Assembly: GCA_944324855.1 (NCBI GenBank)
Contig: CALUXY010000006.1
Coordinates: forward strand, 1 to 64,000
Direction: 5' to 3'
Source of the DNA: Candidatus Gastranaerophilales bacterium
GTDB lineage: Bacteria; Cyanobacteriota; Vampirovibrionia; Gastranaerophilales; Gastranaerophilaceae
DNA length: 64,000 nucleotides
Numbering within the stretch: the first letter of the stretch is position 1; each line of letters begins with the position of its first letter. The notes beneath the pieces are model-generated. The model saw nothing but the letters and a program-made list of their open reading frames with translations. It was not told the DNA's origin and made no database searches. Made by a program: the position numbers and the translations under genes. Shown here piece by piece: positions 25,408-33,092 of the stretch.

Positions 25408-26490
25408 ATGGCGGAAAGCGTTTATATTCACATTCCGTTTTGTCTGAGCAAGTGCAAATATTGCTCATTTGTATCTTTTGAAAATCTTGAAAACAAAACG
25501 GGATACCTGTATTCTTTATTAAAAGAAATTGATTATTATTATCAAAAAGAACCTCTAAAAACTATTTATATAGGCGGCGGTACTCCATCTTTAATGGAGA
25601 TTAGTGAACTCAAGAAAATCTTGAACAAACTAAATTTTTCTGATTCAACGGAAGTTACAATAGAAGTTAATCCTGATTCTGTTGAAAAAGAATATTTAAA
25701 GATGCTTAAAGAAATCGGATTTAATAGAATAAGTATTGGTTCGCAAACTTTTGATGATAAAATTTTGAAAGATATCGGCAGAAGGCATAATCCCAAACAA
25801 ATATTTGAAACAATAGATTTTTCTCTTGATGCAGGATTTGAAAATATCAGTATTGATTTGATATACGGGCTTCCAAATCAAACCACAGATATGTTTAAAC
25901 ATGATTTGGAGATAGTAAATAGTTTGCCTGTGAAACATGTTTCATTATACGGGTTAAAAATAGATGATGGATGTTATTTCTATAAAAACTATCCTGAAAA
26001 CATGCCGGATGATGATATTCAAGCTGACATGTATTTAATGGCAATAGAAAAATTAACTGACTTTCGCCATTATGAAATAAGTAATTTTGCGAAGTCAGGA
26101 TATGAATCAAAACACAATCTTAACTATTGGCAAGAAGGTGAATACTATGGGTTTGGTGTTTCTGCACACGGGTTTGTTAATGGTATAAGGTATTCAAATT
26201 ACAGAACAATAAAAGAGTATCTGAATAATCCCATATCTCATGAATACGGTAAATTTTTGACCGAAAAAGAAAAGCTGGAGGAAAGTATTTTCCTAGGGTT
26301 TAGAATAGCGGACGGGTTAGATATAAACCAGATTAATCAAAGATATAATATAGATTTTGATAAAAAATATAAGGATATTTTGGACAAGTATATAAATACA
26401 GGACATATTATAAAAACAGATAAAGGTTACAGATTATCTGATGAAGGATTTCTTGTAAGTAATATTATACTTGCGGAATTTATTGATTAA
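25408..26490 (+). CDS. hemW: Radical SAM protein HemW (coproporphyrinogen oxidase-like)
   Basis: A 360-residue radical SAM protein. The [4Fe-4S] cysteines are C12, C16 and C19 (FCLSKCKYCS), followed by YIGGGTPS and the GLPNQT motif. HemW is a haem chaperone; the true oxidase HemN has an extra N-terminal Cys and differs in length, which favours HemW. The ATG immediately follows the stop of the GT2 gene, so the two are co-transcribed. Confidence 0.85.
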   Translation: MAESVYIHIPFCLSKCKYCSFVSFENLENKTGYLYSLLKEIDYYYQKEPLKTIYIGGGTPSLMEISELKKILNKLNFSDSTEVTIEVNPDSVEKEYLKMLKEIGFNRISIGSQTFDDKILKDIGRRHNPKQIFETIDFSLDAGFENISIDLIYGLPNQTTDMFKHDLEIVNSLPVKHVSLYGLKIDDGCYFYKNYPENMPDDDIQADMYLMAIEKLTDFRHYEISNFAKSGYESKHNLNYWQEGEYYGFGVSAHGFVNGIRYSNYRTIKEYLNNPISHEYGKFLTEKEKLEESIFLGFRIADGLDINQINQRYNIDFDKKYKDILDKYINTGHIIKTDKGYRLSDEGFLVSNIILAEFID

Positions 26491-27348
26491 TTTTGTATTA
26501 CGATTAACCCCTTTTGGATTCAGGCATTATTGCCAGAAATAAGTGTAATAATAAAAAGTTATGTTTTTACATAAAAAATATTATTTGTATCTTATGTTTT
26601 AACAAAGCTACCATTTTTGGGGCTAATGCCGCCCCAAACCCCGCACCGGTATTTCTTTGGCAGTCAAAGAAATACCGGCAAAAGAAACCTGCAACCTGAA
26701 CTCCATTCGCTAAATAATATAGCTGCTCAATACCAAGCAAGCAAACTCGCTCTTTAAATAATCAATTTTCATTATTTTATTTTCACCTCACCGCTCAGAC
26801 AATGCTTGCTCTGTCGTTATTTCGCAGATATTATTTGCTCATTCCGTAAAGGTTGTAACATCAAAAGGTTAGAAGTATTACTAAGTAAATTAATTAATAA
26901 TTTTATATTTTATTTCTCCCTGTTCTCTCTGCAAAAGTCGGGGAATAAATAAAATAACAGAATAGATTAGTGTCAGTTAACGAAACGACAGTGAGCCGGT
27001 GCTGTCTGAGCGTAGCGAGTTCACCGGCTGGATGTTGAGTTTTACTGACACTATTTGGTCGGCGGTTTTTCTTTCTTTTCATTATTTCTTTCTTTTTGCA
27101 TCGCAACAAAAAGAAAGAAATAATGTGCCGGGAGTGGGGTGGCATTAGCCCCACATAAATTATTATAATTTAAGTATGCAGCGGGGCTTATATAGCTCCC
27201 GATACATTCTCATAATATTTTTTATGTAAATTTAAATTTGAAATAGATTTAATGATTATTTGTTTATTTTACAAAACCGTAATGTTGAATTTAGATTGAA
27301 ATTATAGTACCGTATAATAGTAGGAATTAGTTTTATGAGGGAATTTGA
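26491..27348. other. Long gap occupied by a hairpin-rich element
   Basis: An 858-bp stretch without a supportable gene. Most of it (26566-27230) is the terminal-inverted-repeat element described separately. Only the last ~110 bp belong to the next gene, with TATAAT near 27313 and GAGGGA before the def ATG. Confidence 0.55.
26566..27230. mobile_element. Non-coding element A with 19-bp terminal inverted repeats
   Basis: TTTACATAAAAAATATTAT at 26566-26584 has its perfect reverse complement at 27212-27230, giving a 665-bp unit with no coding capacity. Inside are a 14-bp perfect hairpin CCGGTATTTCTTTG (26646-26659 with 26665-26678) and a 19-bp perfect hairpin (27080-27098 with 27107-27125). A segment near 26630-26710 resembles the middle of element B (62823-63476), in the same orientation. 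It behaves like a MITE or other non-autonomous element. No transposase is present. Confidence 0.5.
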
Positions 27349-27930
27349 ATGTCTGTAAGAAAAATTGTTCAATATGGTACCCCGTCATTAAGAGAACCAT
27401 CAAAAGAAGTTCATAAAGTATCTTCTAAAATAAAAACACTTATTAAAGATATGCTTGATACTATGTATGTTAATAATGGTGTCGGACTTGCAGCCCCACA
27501 AGTTGGTGAGAATTTGAGAATTTTTGTTATAGATGTTTCAACAAACGACGAACCTCTAAATCCTATAGTATTTATTAACCCTAAAATTATTAAAAAGTCA
27601 GGGTTTATGAAAGGTGATGAAGGGTGTTTGAGTTTTCCTCAAGCTTATACTGAAGTATGGCGTTATAAAAAAGTCATGGTAAAAGCTCTTGATAGAAACG
27701 GACGTCCTTTTGTTCTTGAAGCGGATGGAGATTTACTTGCAAGAGCAATACAGCATGAATATGACCACCTTGACGGAGTTCTTTTCGTAGATCATGCAAC
27801 AAACCGGTTTGCCGCAGATGAAGTTCTTGCAAAAAATAATCTTCCGCCGGTTGAAGTCGATAAAATGATTGATATTCCCGAAGGGGTAAATGAAGATAGT
27901 TCAGATTCTTCTAAAGAGGATAAAGAATAG
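27349..27930 (+). CDS. def: Peptide deformylase
   Basis: A 193-residue metalloenzyme that removes the formyl group from new proteins. Motif I is GVGLAAPQVG (44-53), motif II EGCLSFP with metal ligand C93, and motif III QHEYDHLDG with H136, E137 and H140. The C-terminus has an acidic tail of about 20 residues beyond the family core. The gene directly precedes fmt, with the next ATG adjoining its stop; def-fmt pairing is classical. A GAGGGA ribosome site and a TATAAT lie upstream. Confidence 0.96.
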   Translation: MSVRKIVQYGTPSLREPSKEVHKVSSKIKTLIKDMLDTMYVNNGVGLAAPQVGENLRIFVIDVSTNDEPLNPIVFINPKIIKKSGFMKGDEGCLSFPQAYTEVWRYKKVMVKALDRNGRPFVLEADGDLLARAIQHEYDHLDGVLFVDHATNRFAADEVLAKNNLPPVEVDKMIDIPEGVNEDSSDSSKEDKE

Positions 27931-28878
27931 ATGATAAATATTGTTTTTTTCGGAACACCTGATATCGGATTGAAATCTTTAGAATATTTATACAATTCTG
28001 ACAAAATCCATGTTCAAGCAGTTGTTACGCAGCCTGATAAACCTGCAGGCAGAGGACATAAAATTACAATGTCCCCGATAAAACGGTTTGCTCTGGAGAA
28101 TAATATTCCTGTTTTCCAGCCAAAATCCATACGGAAAGAGCCTGAAATAATGGATGCGTTGAGGAAACTTGAACCGGATTTTTTTGTAACTTTTGCATTT
28201 GGTCAAATTCTTTCTCAAGAAGTACTTGATATCCCAAAATATGAGACGATTAATCTGCATGCATCGCTTTTGCCAAAATATAGAGGTGCAAACCCTATTC
28301 AAAGAGTAATTATCGAAGGAGAGAAAGAAACAGGTATTTGCACTATGGTAACAGAGCTTGCACTGGATGCCGGAGCGATATGTATCAAAAAACCGATAAA
28401 AATTCCTGATGATATGACCTGCGAAGATTTGTACGAACAAATTTCTAATGATTCACCCGAATTAATTGAAGAAACTTTAATCGGGATTTATGAAAATAAA
28501 TTAACTCCGACTCCTCAATGTGAAGATGGAGTTTGTTTTGCAAACAAACTAAATAAAGAAGAATGTAAAATAGATTGGTCAAAATCCGCAATAGATATAC
28601 ATAATCTTATAAGAGGCGTTTTTCGCTGTCCGTCTGCATTTTTCATACTTAACAACAAAATGATTAAAGTTTTAAAAAGTGAAGTTGTTGAAAAACGCCA
28701 GCCTGAATCCTATTACGCTGACTTTGTTCCGGGGGCTGTTGTCGGAAAGCTTAAAGACGGGATTGAAGTTTTAACCGGCGACGGTATACTCAAATTGATT
28801 ACCGTTAAACCGGAAGGTAAAGGCGAAATGAGAGCTATAGATTGGTTCCATGGCGTTCAAGGAGTAAAAACATTATGA
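27931..28878 (+). CDS. fmt: Methionyl-tRNA formyltransferase
   Basis: A 315-residue enzyme that formylates initiator Met-tRNA with 10-formyl-THF. The catalytic residues are N108, H110 (INLHASLLPKYRGANPIQ) and D146 (LDAGAI), and the C-terminal tRNA-binding domain is complete. It is translationally linked to def in front and overlaps aroH by 4 bp behind (ATGA). Confidence 0.96.
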   Translation: MINIVFFGTPDIGLKSLEYLYNSDKIHVQAVVTQPDKPAGRGHKITMSPIKRFALENNIPVFQPKSIRKEPEIMDALRKLEPDFFVTFAFGQILSQEVLDIPKYETINLHASLLPKYRGANPIQRVIIEGEKETGICTMVTELALDAGAICIKKPIKIPDDMTCEDLYEQISNDSPELIEETLIGIYENKLTPTPQCEDGVCFANKLNKEECKIDWSKSAIDIHNLIRGVFRCPSAFFILNNKMIKVLKSEVVEKRQPESYYADFVPGAVVGKLKDGIEVLTGDGILKLITVKPEGKGEMRAIDWFHGVQGVKTL

Positions 28879-29225
28879 TTACTAAAGGGATAAGAGGGGC
28901 TATTACAGTTGATAGTAATACAAAAGAAGATATAAAATCTGCAACTCTTGAATTATTGGCAGAATTAACTCAAAAAAATAATCTAAAAAAAGAAAATATT
29001 TCACATGCAATATTTACACTTACAAATGATTTAAATGCAGAATTCCCTGCAAAGTTCGCAAGAATTGATTTTGGCTGGGATGATGTTGCGATGATGTGTT
29101 TCCATGAACTGGATGTTCCTGATTCTCTAAAAAAATGTATTCGTATTCTTGTAGTTATTAATGCGCAAGAAGATTTTAAACCTGAATTTGTTTACCTCAA
29201 AGGTGCTGAAAAACTCAGAAAATAA
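28875..29225 (+). CDS. aroH: Chorismate mutase, AroH type
   Basis: A 116-residue protein matching the monofunctional AroH family, which converts chorismate to prephenate for Phe and Tyr. Motifs seen are RGAITVD at the N-terminus, SATLELLAELTQKN and FPAKFARIDFGWDDVAMMC. The ATG at 28875 overlaps the fmt stop (ATGA), so I prefer it to an in-frame ATG 33 bp earlier. The coupling with def-fmt is unusual in function but clear in layout. Confidence 0.9.
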   Translation: MITKGIRGAITVDSNTKEDIKSATLELLAELTQKNNLKKENISHAIFTLTNDLNAEFPAKFARIDFGWDDVAMMCFHELDVPDSLKKCIRILVVINAQEDFKPEFVYLKGAEKLRK

Positions 29226-29252
29226 GATTGACAAATCAGGTATAATAGTAAA

Positions 29253-29407
29253 TAATAAAAATGCAGGGTGAAGCCTGTAAGAAGTTCTGGTTCTTAAAGG
29301 CTTTCTTCACACCCTACAACCAAATAATGATAATTTTGAAAACCGTTATAATTACCGTTATAGCGGTTTTTATCATTGCCTTCTTTCTCGATCGATTTCT
29401 TCAATAA
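29253..29407 (+). ncRNA. Small structured transcript, possibly encoding a hydrophobic peptide
   Basis: TATAAT (29241-29246) would start RNA near 29253. A three-part hairpin follows: AGGGTG/CACCCT (29265-29270 with 29310-29315), AAGCCT/AGGCTT (29271-29276 with 29298-29303) and TAAGAA/TTCTTA (29278-29283 with 29291-29296), with a 6-nt bulge on the 3' side. Next come an A-rich linker and a second hairpin ending in TTTTT (29339-29372). Alternatively the frame 29261-29407 (48 residues), or its inner ATG at 29327 (26 residues, beginning MIILKTVIITVIAVFIIAFF), encodes a membrane peptide like a type I toxin. The geometry matches the RNA at 56765. Confidence 0.4.
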
Positions 29408-29481
29408 TCCGTGTGCCAAGCGGAAAAATGTGCTAACCCTGTATTATAATTTTACTATATTTTCGTTAATTAGTAAATATT

Positions 29482-29505
29482 AAAAAAGGGGCTTTTATAA
29501 GCCCC
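29482..29505 (-). terminator. Terminator of ilvE
   Basis: Read leftward, GGGGCTT and AAGCCCC form a 7-bp GC-rich stem with a 4-nt loop, followed by six T residues. It lies 19 bp past the ilvE stop. Confidence 0.75.
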
Positions 29506-29523
29506 TATGATTACAATTATTAA

Positions 29524-30549
29524 CTAAACTATTTGTCGAACCCAGCCTTCAGGGCCTTCAATTCTTCCGAATTGTATGCCTGTAAGTGTGTCATATAGTT
29601 TTTGAGATACAGGGCCCATTCCGTTCTGCGAGTTTTTAAACAAAATTTCTTTCCCGTGATCATTAATTTTTCCAACCGGAGAAATTACAGCTGCTGTTCC
29701 GCAAAGACCGCATTCAACAAATTCTCCAAGCTCAGATAAATATACTTCTCGTTCCTCAACTTTGTATCCCAGATTTTCTGCTAAAGACATTAAAGAACGT
29801 CTTGTAATAGATGGCAGAATACTTGGTGATTTTGGTGTAACAACAGTATTATCTGCTGTTACAAAGAAGAAATTTGCTCCGCCGGTTTCTTCAACTTTTG
29901 TACGGGTTTGCGGGTCGAGATACATGTTCTCGTTAAATCCTTCTTCATGGGCTTTAACTATCGGATGTAAACTCATAGCATAATTCAACCCTGCTTTAAT
30001 ATGTCCTGTTCCATGAGGTGCAGAACGGTCAAAATCACTAACTTTTAATACCAGAGATGATGTTCCGCCTTTTTTGAAATAAGGACCTACAGGAGATGCA
30101 AAAATTCTGAACTGGTATTCTTGAGCCGGTTTTACACCCATAACAGGACCTGTTGCAAACATAACAGGTCTAAGATAAAGTGCAGCTCCTGTTCCGTATG
30201 GCGGAACAAATTCCAGATTAGCTTTAACAACCTGTTCTACCGCATCAACAAATCTTTCAACAGGAAACGGCGGGATTTCTAATCTTACCGCTGAATCATA
30301 CATCCGCTGAGCATTCAAGTCAGGTCTGAATACAACAACATGCCCGTCTTGAGTAGTATATGCTTTCATACCCTCAAAACAGGTTTGGCAATAGTGAATA
30401 ACTCCGGCACATTCGCTGATTGTGACCATAGAATCTTCTGTGATACAACCGGAGTCCCATTTGCCGTCTTTAAAATTTGATACATACCTTTTATCGGTTT
30501 TGTAGTATCCAAAACCTAAGTTTTCCCAATCGATATTCTTTTTTTTCAT
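29524..30549 (-). CDS. ilvE: Branched-chain amino acid aminotransferase
   Basis: A 341-residue class IV PLP aminotransferase, which moves the amino group between glutamate and the keto acids of Leu, Ile and Val. Motifs include GVIHYCQTCFEGMKAY near the N-terminus, the PLP lysine in GHIKAGLNYAMS and EETGGANFFF. The length is that of the longer (group II) bacterial and eukaryotic-type BCATs. AAGGAC precedes the ATG. The upstream neighbour on this strand is a small unknown gene 16 bp away. Confidence 0.92.
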   Translation of the reverse strand: MKKKNIDWENLGFGYYKTDKRYVSNFKDGKWDSGCITEDSMVTISECAGVIHYCQTCFEGMKAYTTQDGHVVVFRPDLNAQRMYDSAVRLEIPPFPVERFVDAVEQVVKANLEFVPPYGTGAALYLRPVMFATGPVMGVKPAQEYQFRIFASPVGPYFKKGGTSSLVLKVSDFDRSAPHGTGHIKAGLNYAMSLHPIVKAHEEGFNENMYLDPQTRTKVEETGGANFFFVTADNTVVTPKSPSILPSITRRSLMSLAENLGYKVEEREVYLSELGEFVECGLCGTAAVISPVGKINDHGKEILFKNSQNGMGPVSQKLYDTLTGIQFGRIEGPEGWVRQIV

Positions 30550-30565
30550 TTAAAGTCCTTCTCTC

Positions 30566-30817
30566 TTACTTTGATTTTGGCTCTTTTACTATTCCTAATC
30601 TTTTCAAGCCTTTTGATAAAATTGTAGCCATTTTTTTGGTTGAAGCCTGCATAATAATTTTATCTTCGCCGATATAAAAATTTGTTGTAACGCCTTTATT
30701 TTTGATTAAATCTTTTACATCATTGAATAAATAAGGCTTATGCTTATTATTTTTTCCAAGAACTGTAATATTGTAATTCGGTGATTTTGGGAGTTTTCCC
30801 ATTATAACTTTTACCAT
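30566..30817 (-). CDS. Hypothetical 83-residue basic protein
   Basis: Unrecognised small basic protein beginning MVKVIMGKLPKSPNYNITVLG with an alternating hydrophobic core (TTNFYIGEDKIIMQAST) and a Lys-rich end. GAGGG lies 8 nt before the ATG. It ends 16 bp before ilvE, so the two probably share a transcript. A small alpha-beta fold is likely; function is open. Confidence 0.55.
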   Translation of the reverse strand: MVKVIMGKLPKSPNYNITVLGKNNKHKPYLFNDVKDLIKNKGVTTNFYIGEDKIIMQASTKKMATILSKGLKRLGIVKEPKSK

Positions 30818-30879
30818 AACTTTTCCCTCTTAATATCCTACACTTTTATCAAAGCACATCAAGAAAATAATTTGTTGAT

Positions 30880-31569
30880 TTAAGATTTAATTGTTACATT
30901 AGGAAACAAAATATCTTTAACGGTGTAAAAATCTGAAATAATCAAATTAATACCATTAATCCTTTCATAATAACTTTTATCTTCCATGGATGCGACTGCA
31001 ATAATTTTGCCGATTCCTGCCCGTCTTGCAGCCTCAATACCAGATAGAGCATCTTCAAATACGACACAATCCTTCGGACTTAAATTTAATCTGTCTGCTG
31101 CAATCAAGAATATATCGGGGTTTGGCTTTCCGGGGATTGTCCCATCTGAATAAACAATGTTATCTATATCAAACCATTGCGATAGGTTAAATCCTTCAAT
31201 ATAGAAATCAACATTATCTTTTTCTGACATTGTTGCAATAGTTCTCGGGATGTTATTAGTTTTTAAAAATTCTAAAAACTCTGTTGCCCCTGGAGCAAGA
31301 TGAAACAATTCCGGAGATTTTCTGCACATATCACGATAATATGATTCTTTTTCTTTTGCCAGAGATTCAATTTCTTTTATCGGAAGTTTTTTCCCTACAG
31401 CGTATTCAATTATATCAGCATTTGTTCTCCCGAACATATATTTTTTCATTTCATCATCAGAAAATGAACTTCCGCGAAGTTTTTTTGAAAAATCAATCCA
31501 GGCATCATAATGTAAATGTGAATCCCAGAATAACGTTCCGTTAAAATCAAATATCACACCTTTAATCAT
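30880..31569 (-). CDS. HAD-superfamily hydrolase, beta-phosphoglucomutase-like
   Basis: A 229-residue HAD subfamily I phosphatase or mutase. Motif I is FDFNGTLFWD (the usual nucleophile pair DxD or DxN appears as D8 and N10), a helical cap follows, motif III includes GKPNPDIF and motif IV VVFEDALSGIEAA. The third-position residue in motif I is N rather than D, which departs from most phosphatases but occurs in the family. The substrate is probably a sugar phosphate. It overlaps the upstream DUF296 gene by one base. Confidence 0.82.
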   Translation of the reverse strand: MIKGVIFDFNGTLFWDSHLHYDAWIDFSKKLRGSSFSDDEMKKYMFGRTNADIIEYAVGKKLPIKEIESLAKEKESYYRDMCRKSPELFHLAPGATEFLEFLKTNNIPRTIATMSEKDNVDFYIEGFNLSQWFDIDNIVYSDGTIPGKPNPDIFLIAADRLNLSPKDCVVFEDALSGIEAARRAGIGKIIAVASMEDKSYYERINGINLIISDFYTVKDILFPNVTIKS

Positions 31570-32111
31570 TACTTTTCCTCGAAATTATAGATATTTAATC
31601 CGGTATTTGAATCAAACTTGCGTTTTATCTTGGTATTTTGGTAAGCTTCTACAACAAATTCTCCGGCGCCATTTATCGTTGCTTTCAAAAGATGTCCGGC
31701 AATAGATTTGTATTCTCTGTTTCCAAGTGTTATATGGAGGTGTAAATATTCTTCTCCGTCTTTTGTCGAAATATTTCCGGTAAGATTTGATATTTCCATT
31801 TGTTCGTTAAATGTTTTATCTTGATATTGTTTTGTTTCAGGGTTAAAAAATCTTAATGTTACGGAATTAACTGCTCCAAGCCCTGAAATTGTACCGGCTT
31901 TTATATTTTGTGTTTTAACAAAATCAGTTAATGCTTCAGTTATTTCACTTTTGTTTTTTAAGCTGATAACATATTTGTTTCCAAATTGTTTTGCATCCCA
32001 TAATGTTCCATGAATAACTTTCCCGTATTCACTATTCATTTTAAATACTAAAAATAATGCAAGTATTACAATTAAGATATTAAATATTAGAAAAATTATT
32101 CTTGGATTCAT
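31569..32111 (-). CDS. DUF296/PPC-domain protein with N-terminal membrane anchor
   Basis: About 180 residues from the ATG at 32111, chosen for a GAGG site upstream. A membrane segment at about 4-24 is followed by a PPC (DUF296) domain with the motifs TISGLGAVNSVTLRFF, LHLHITLGN and GHLLKATINGAGEFVVEA, including the conserved HLHI metal-site histidines. Free PPC proteins are trimeric and of uncertain function. A membrane anchor is unusual. The gene ends one base into the HAD gene. Confidence 0.72.
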   Translation of the reverse strand: MNPRIIFLIFNILIVILALFLVFKMNSEYGKVIHGTLWDAKQFGNKYVISLKNKSEITEALTDFVKTQNIKAGTISGLGAVNSVTLRFFNPETKQYQDKTFNEQMEISNLTGNISTKDGEEYLHLHITLGNREYKSIAGHLLKATINGAGEFVVEAYQNTKIKRKFDSNTGLNIYNFEEK

Positions 32112-32164
32112 AACCGTACCTCTAATATAATAATAACATAAAAGCAATTTATTCTGATAGCAAT

Positions 32165-32187
32165 AAAAAGGGACACAAAAGTGTCCC
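32165..32187 (-). terminator. Terminator after the flagellar operon
   Basis: GGGACAC and GTGTCCC pair around a 4-nt loop, followed leftward by TTTTT. It lies 48 bp beyond the stop of the hook-type gene. Confidence 0.7.
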
Positions 32188-32235
32188 CTTAAAATGGAGT
32201 TTAACTAACACTAATAACCTGTTGTAAAATTAGTA

Positions 32236-33072
32236 TTATGAACTTACTAATCTCATCGCTTCTTCTAACAATTCTTTGTTTGACTTAATCAAGGCGTTTA
32301 CAAGTTCCATCTGAACTTTTGCCTGTTGATAATTTGTCATGTTGCCTTTAAAGTCGGTATTTGCTTGTTCTAAAAGACCGGAACGGATTGAACCTCTGCC
32401 GATTACAGGTTTCCCTGATTCTTCTGTTTCAACAAAATAACCTTCTTTTACTTCATATAATCCCCCCGGGTTATGGAAGTTTGCGGTAGCTATCTTGTAT
32501 AACGGAACTGAACGTTTGCCTCCGTCTGCTTTACCGTAAATTGTACCGTCTTCTTTTATTTCATATTCGTCATATTTCCCCATGAACTTACCGTTGTTTG
32601 GGTCTATCCACATTTTTATATTGGTTGTCGGTATACTTAATGCCCCGCCTTTTAGTGCGGTTTCTTCATATAAATCCGCACTGATTGATTTTGTTCCGGC
32701 CATTATTTCACCGTTATCATTTAAGATATATCCTTGCACGGTATCACCGTTTTTAGCACGGTATACCCCTTCCGAATCAAATGTAAATTCTCCTAAACGA
32801 GTATAGGCAGTTTTACCTTCACTGTTTCTTGTAATAAAGAAACCACTTCCTTCAAAGAATACGTTTTCATTGGATGTTCCCGGCGTAGATTTACCTTGTC
32901 CCTGGTTTTTTAAAGGGTTATCAACAATTGCACCGCCAAGAAACGTACTGAATGTTATTTTACTCTCTCTGAAACCGGGAGTGTACTGGTTCATCATGTT
33001 GTCAGTTAATGTTTCCATCCAATGGGTTGTAGCTCTCTGAGTGTTTATCGCCGTTGTAAACGAATCATACAT
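32236..33072 (-). CDS. Flagellar hook / basal-body rod protein (FlgE/FlgF/FlgG family)
   Basis: A 278-residue protein with the N-terminal rod motif (MYDSFTTAINTQRATTHWMETLTDNMMN), a central GSGFFI and YTRLGEFTFDSEGVYRAKNGDTVQGY motif, and a C-terminal helix ending MVNALIKSNKELLEEAMRL. These are the features of the axial proteins that build the flagellar rod and hook. The size is closest to FlgF/FlgG. The C-terminal motif departs from the usual QR-x-Y-Q-N pattern. It is 20 bp behind the FliK-like gene, which fits a hook locus. Confidence 0.8.
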   Translation of the reverse strand: MYDSFTTAINTQRATTHWMETLTDNMMNQYTPGFRESKITFSTFLGGAIVDNPLKNQGQGKSTPGTSNENVFFEGSGFFITRNSEGKTAYTRLGEFTFDSEGVYRAKNGDTVQGYILNDNGEIMAGTKSISADLYEETALKGGALSIPTTNIKMWIDPNNGKFMGKYDEYEIKEDGTIYGKADGGKRSVPLYKIATANFHNPGGLYEVKEGYFVETEESGKPVIGRGSIRSGLLEQANTDFKGNMTNYQQAKVQMELVNALIKSNKELLEEAMRLVSS

Positions 33073-33092
33073 TTGTGATTCTCTCCTTTATA

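Noticed and set aside
26903-27154. Leftward 83-codon frame inside element A
   Set aside because: It runs through the 19-bp hairpin and low-complexity repeats, so it is unlikely to be a protein gene.
27988-28440. Leftward 150-codon frame opposite fmt
   Set aside because: Fmt has all its catalytic motifs in the other frame; no promoter or ribosome site on this strand.
29253-29372. Calling the small transcript the SRP RNA
   Set aside because: The conserved apical-loop sequences of bacterial SRP RNA are not found; only the general hairpin shape is shared.
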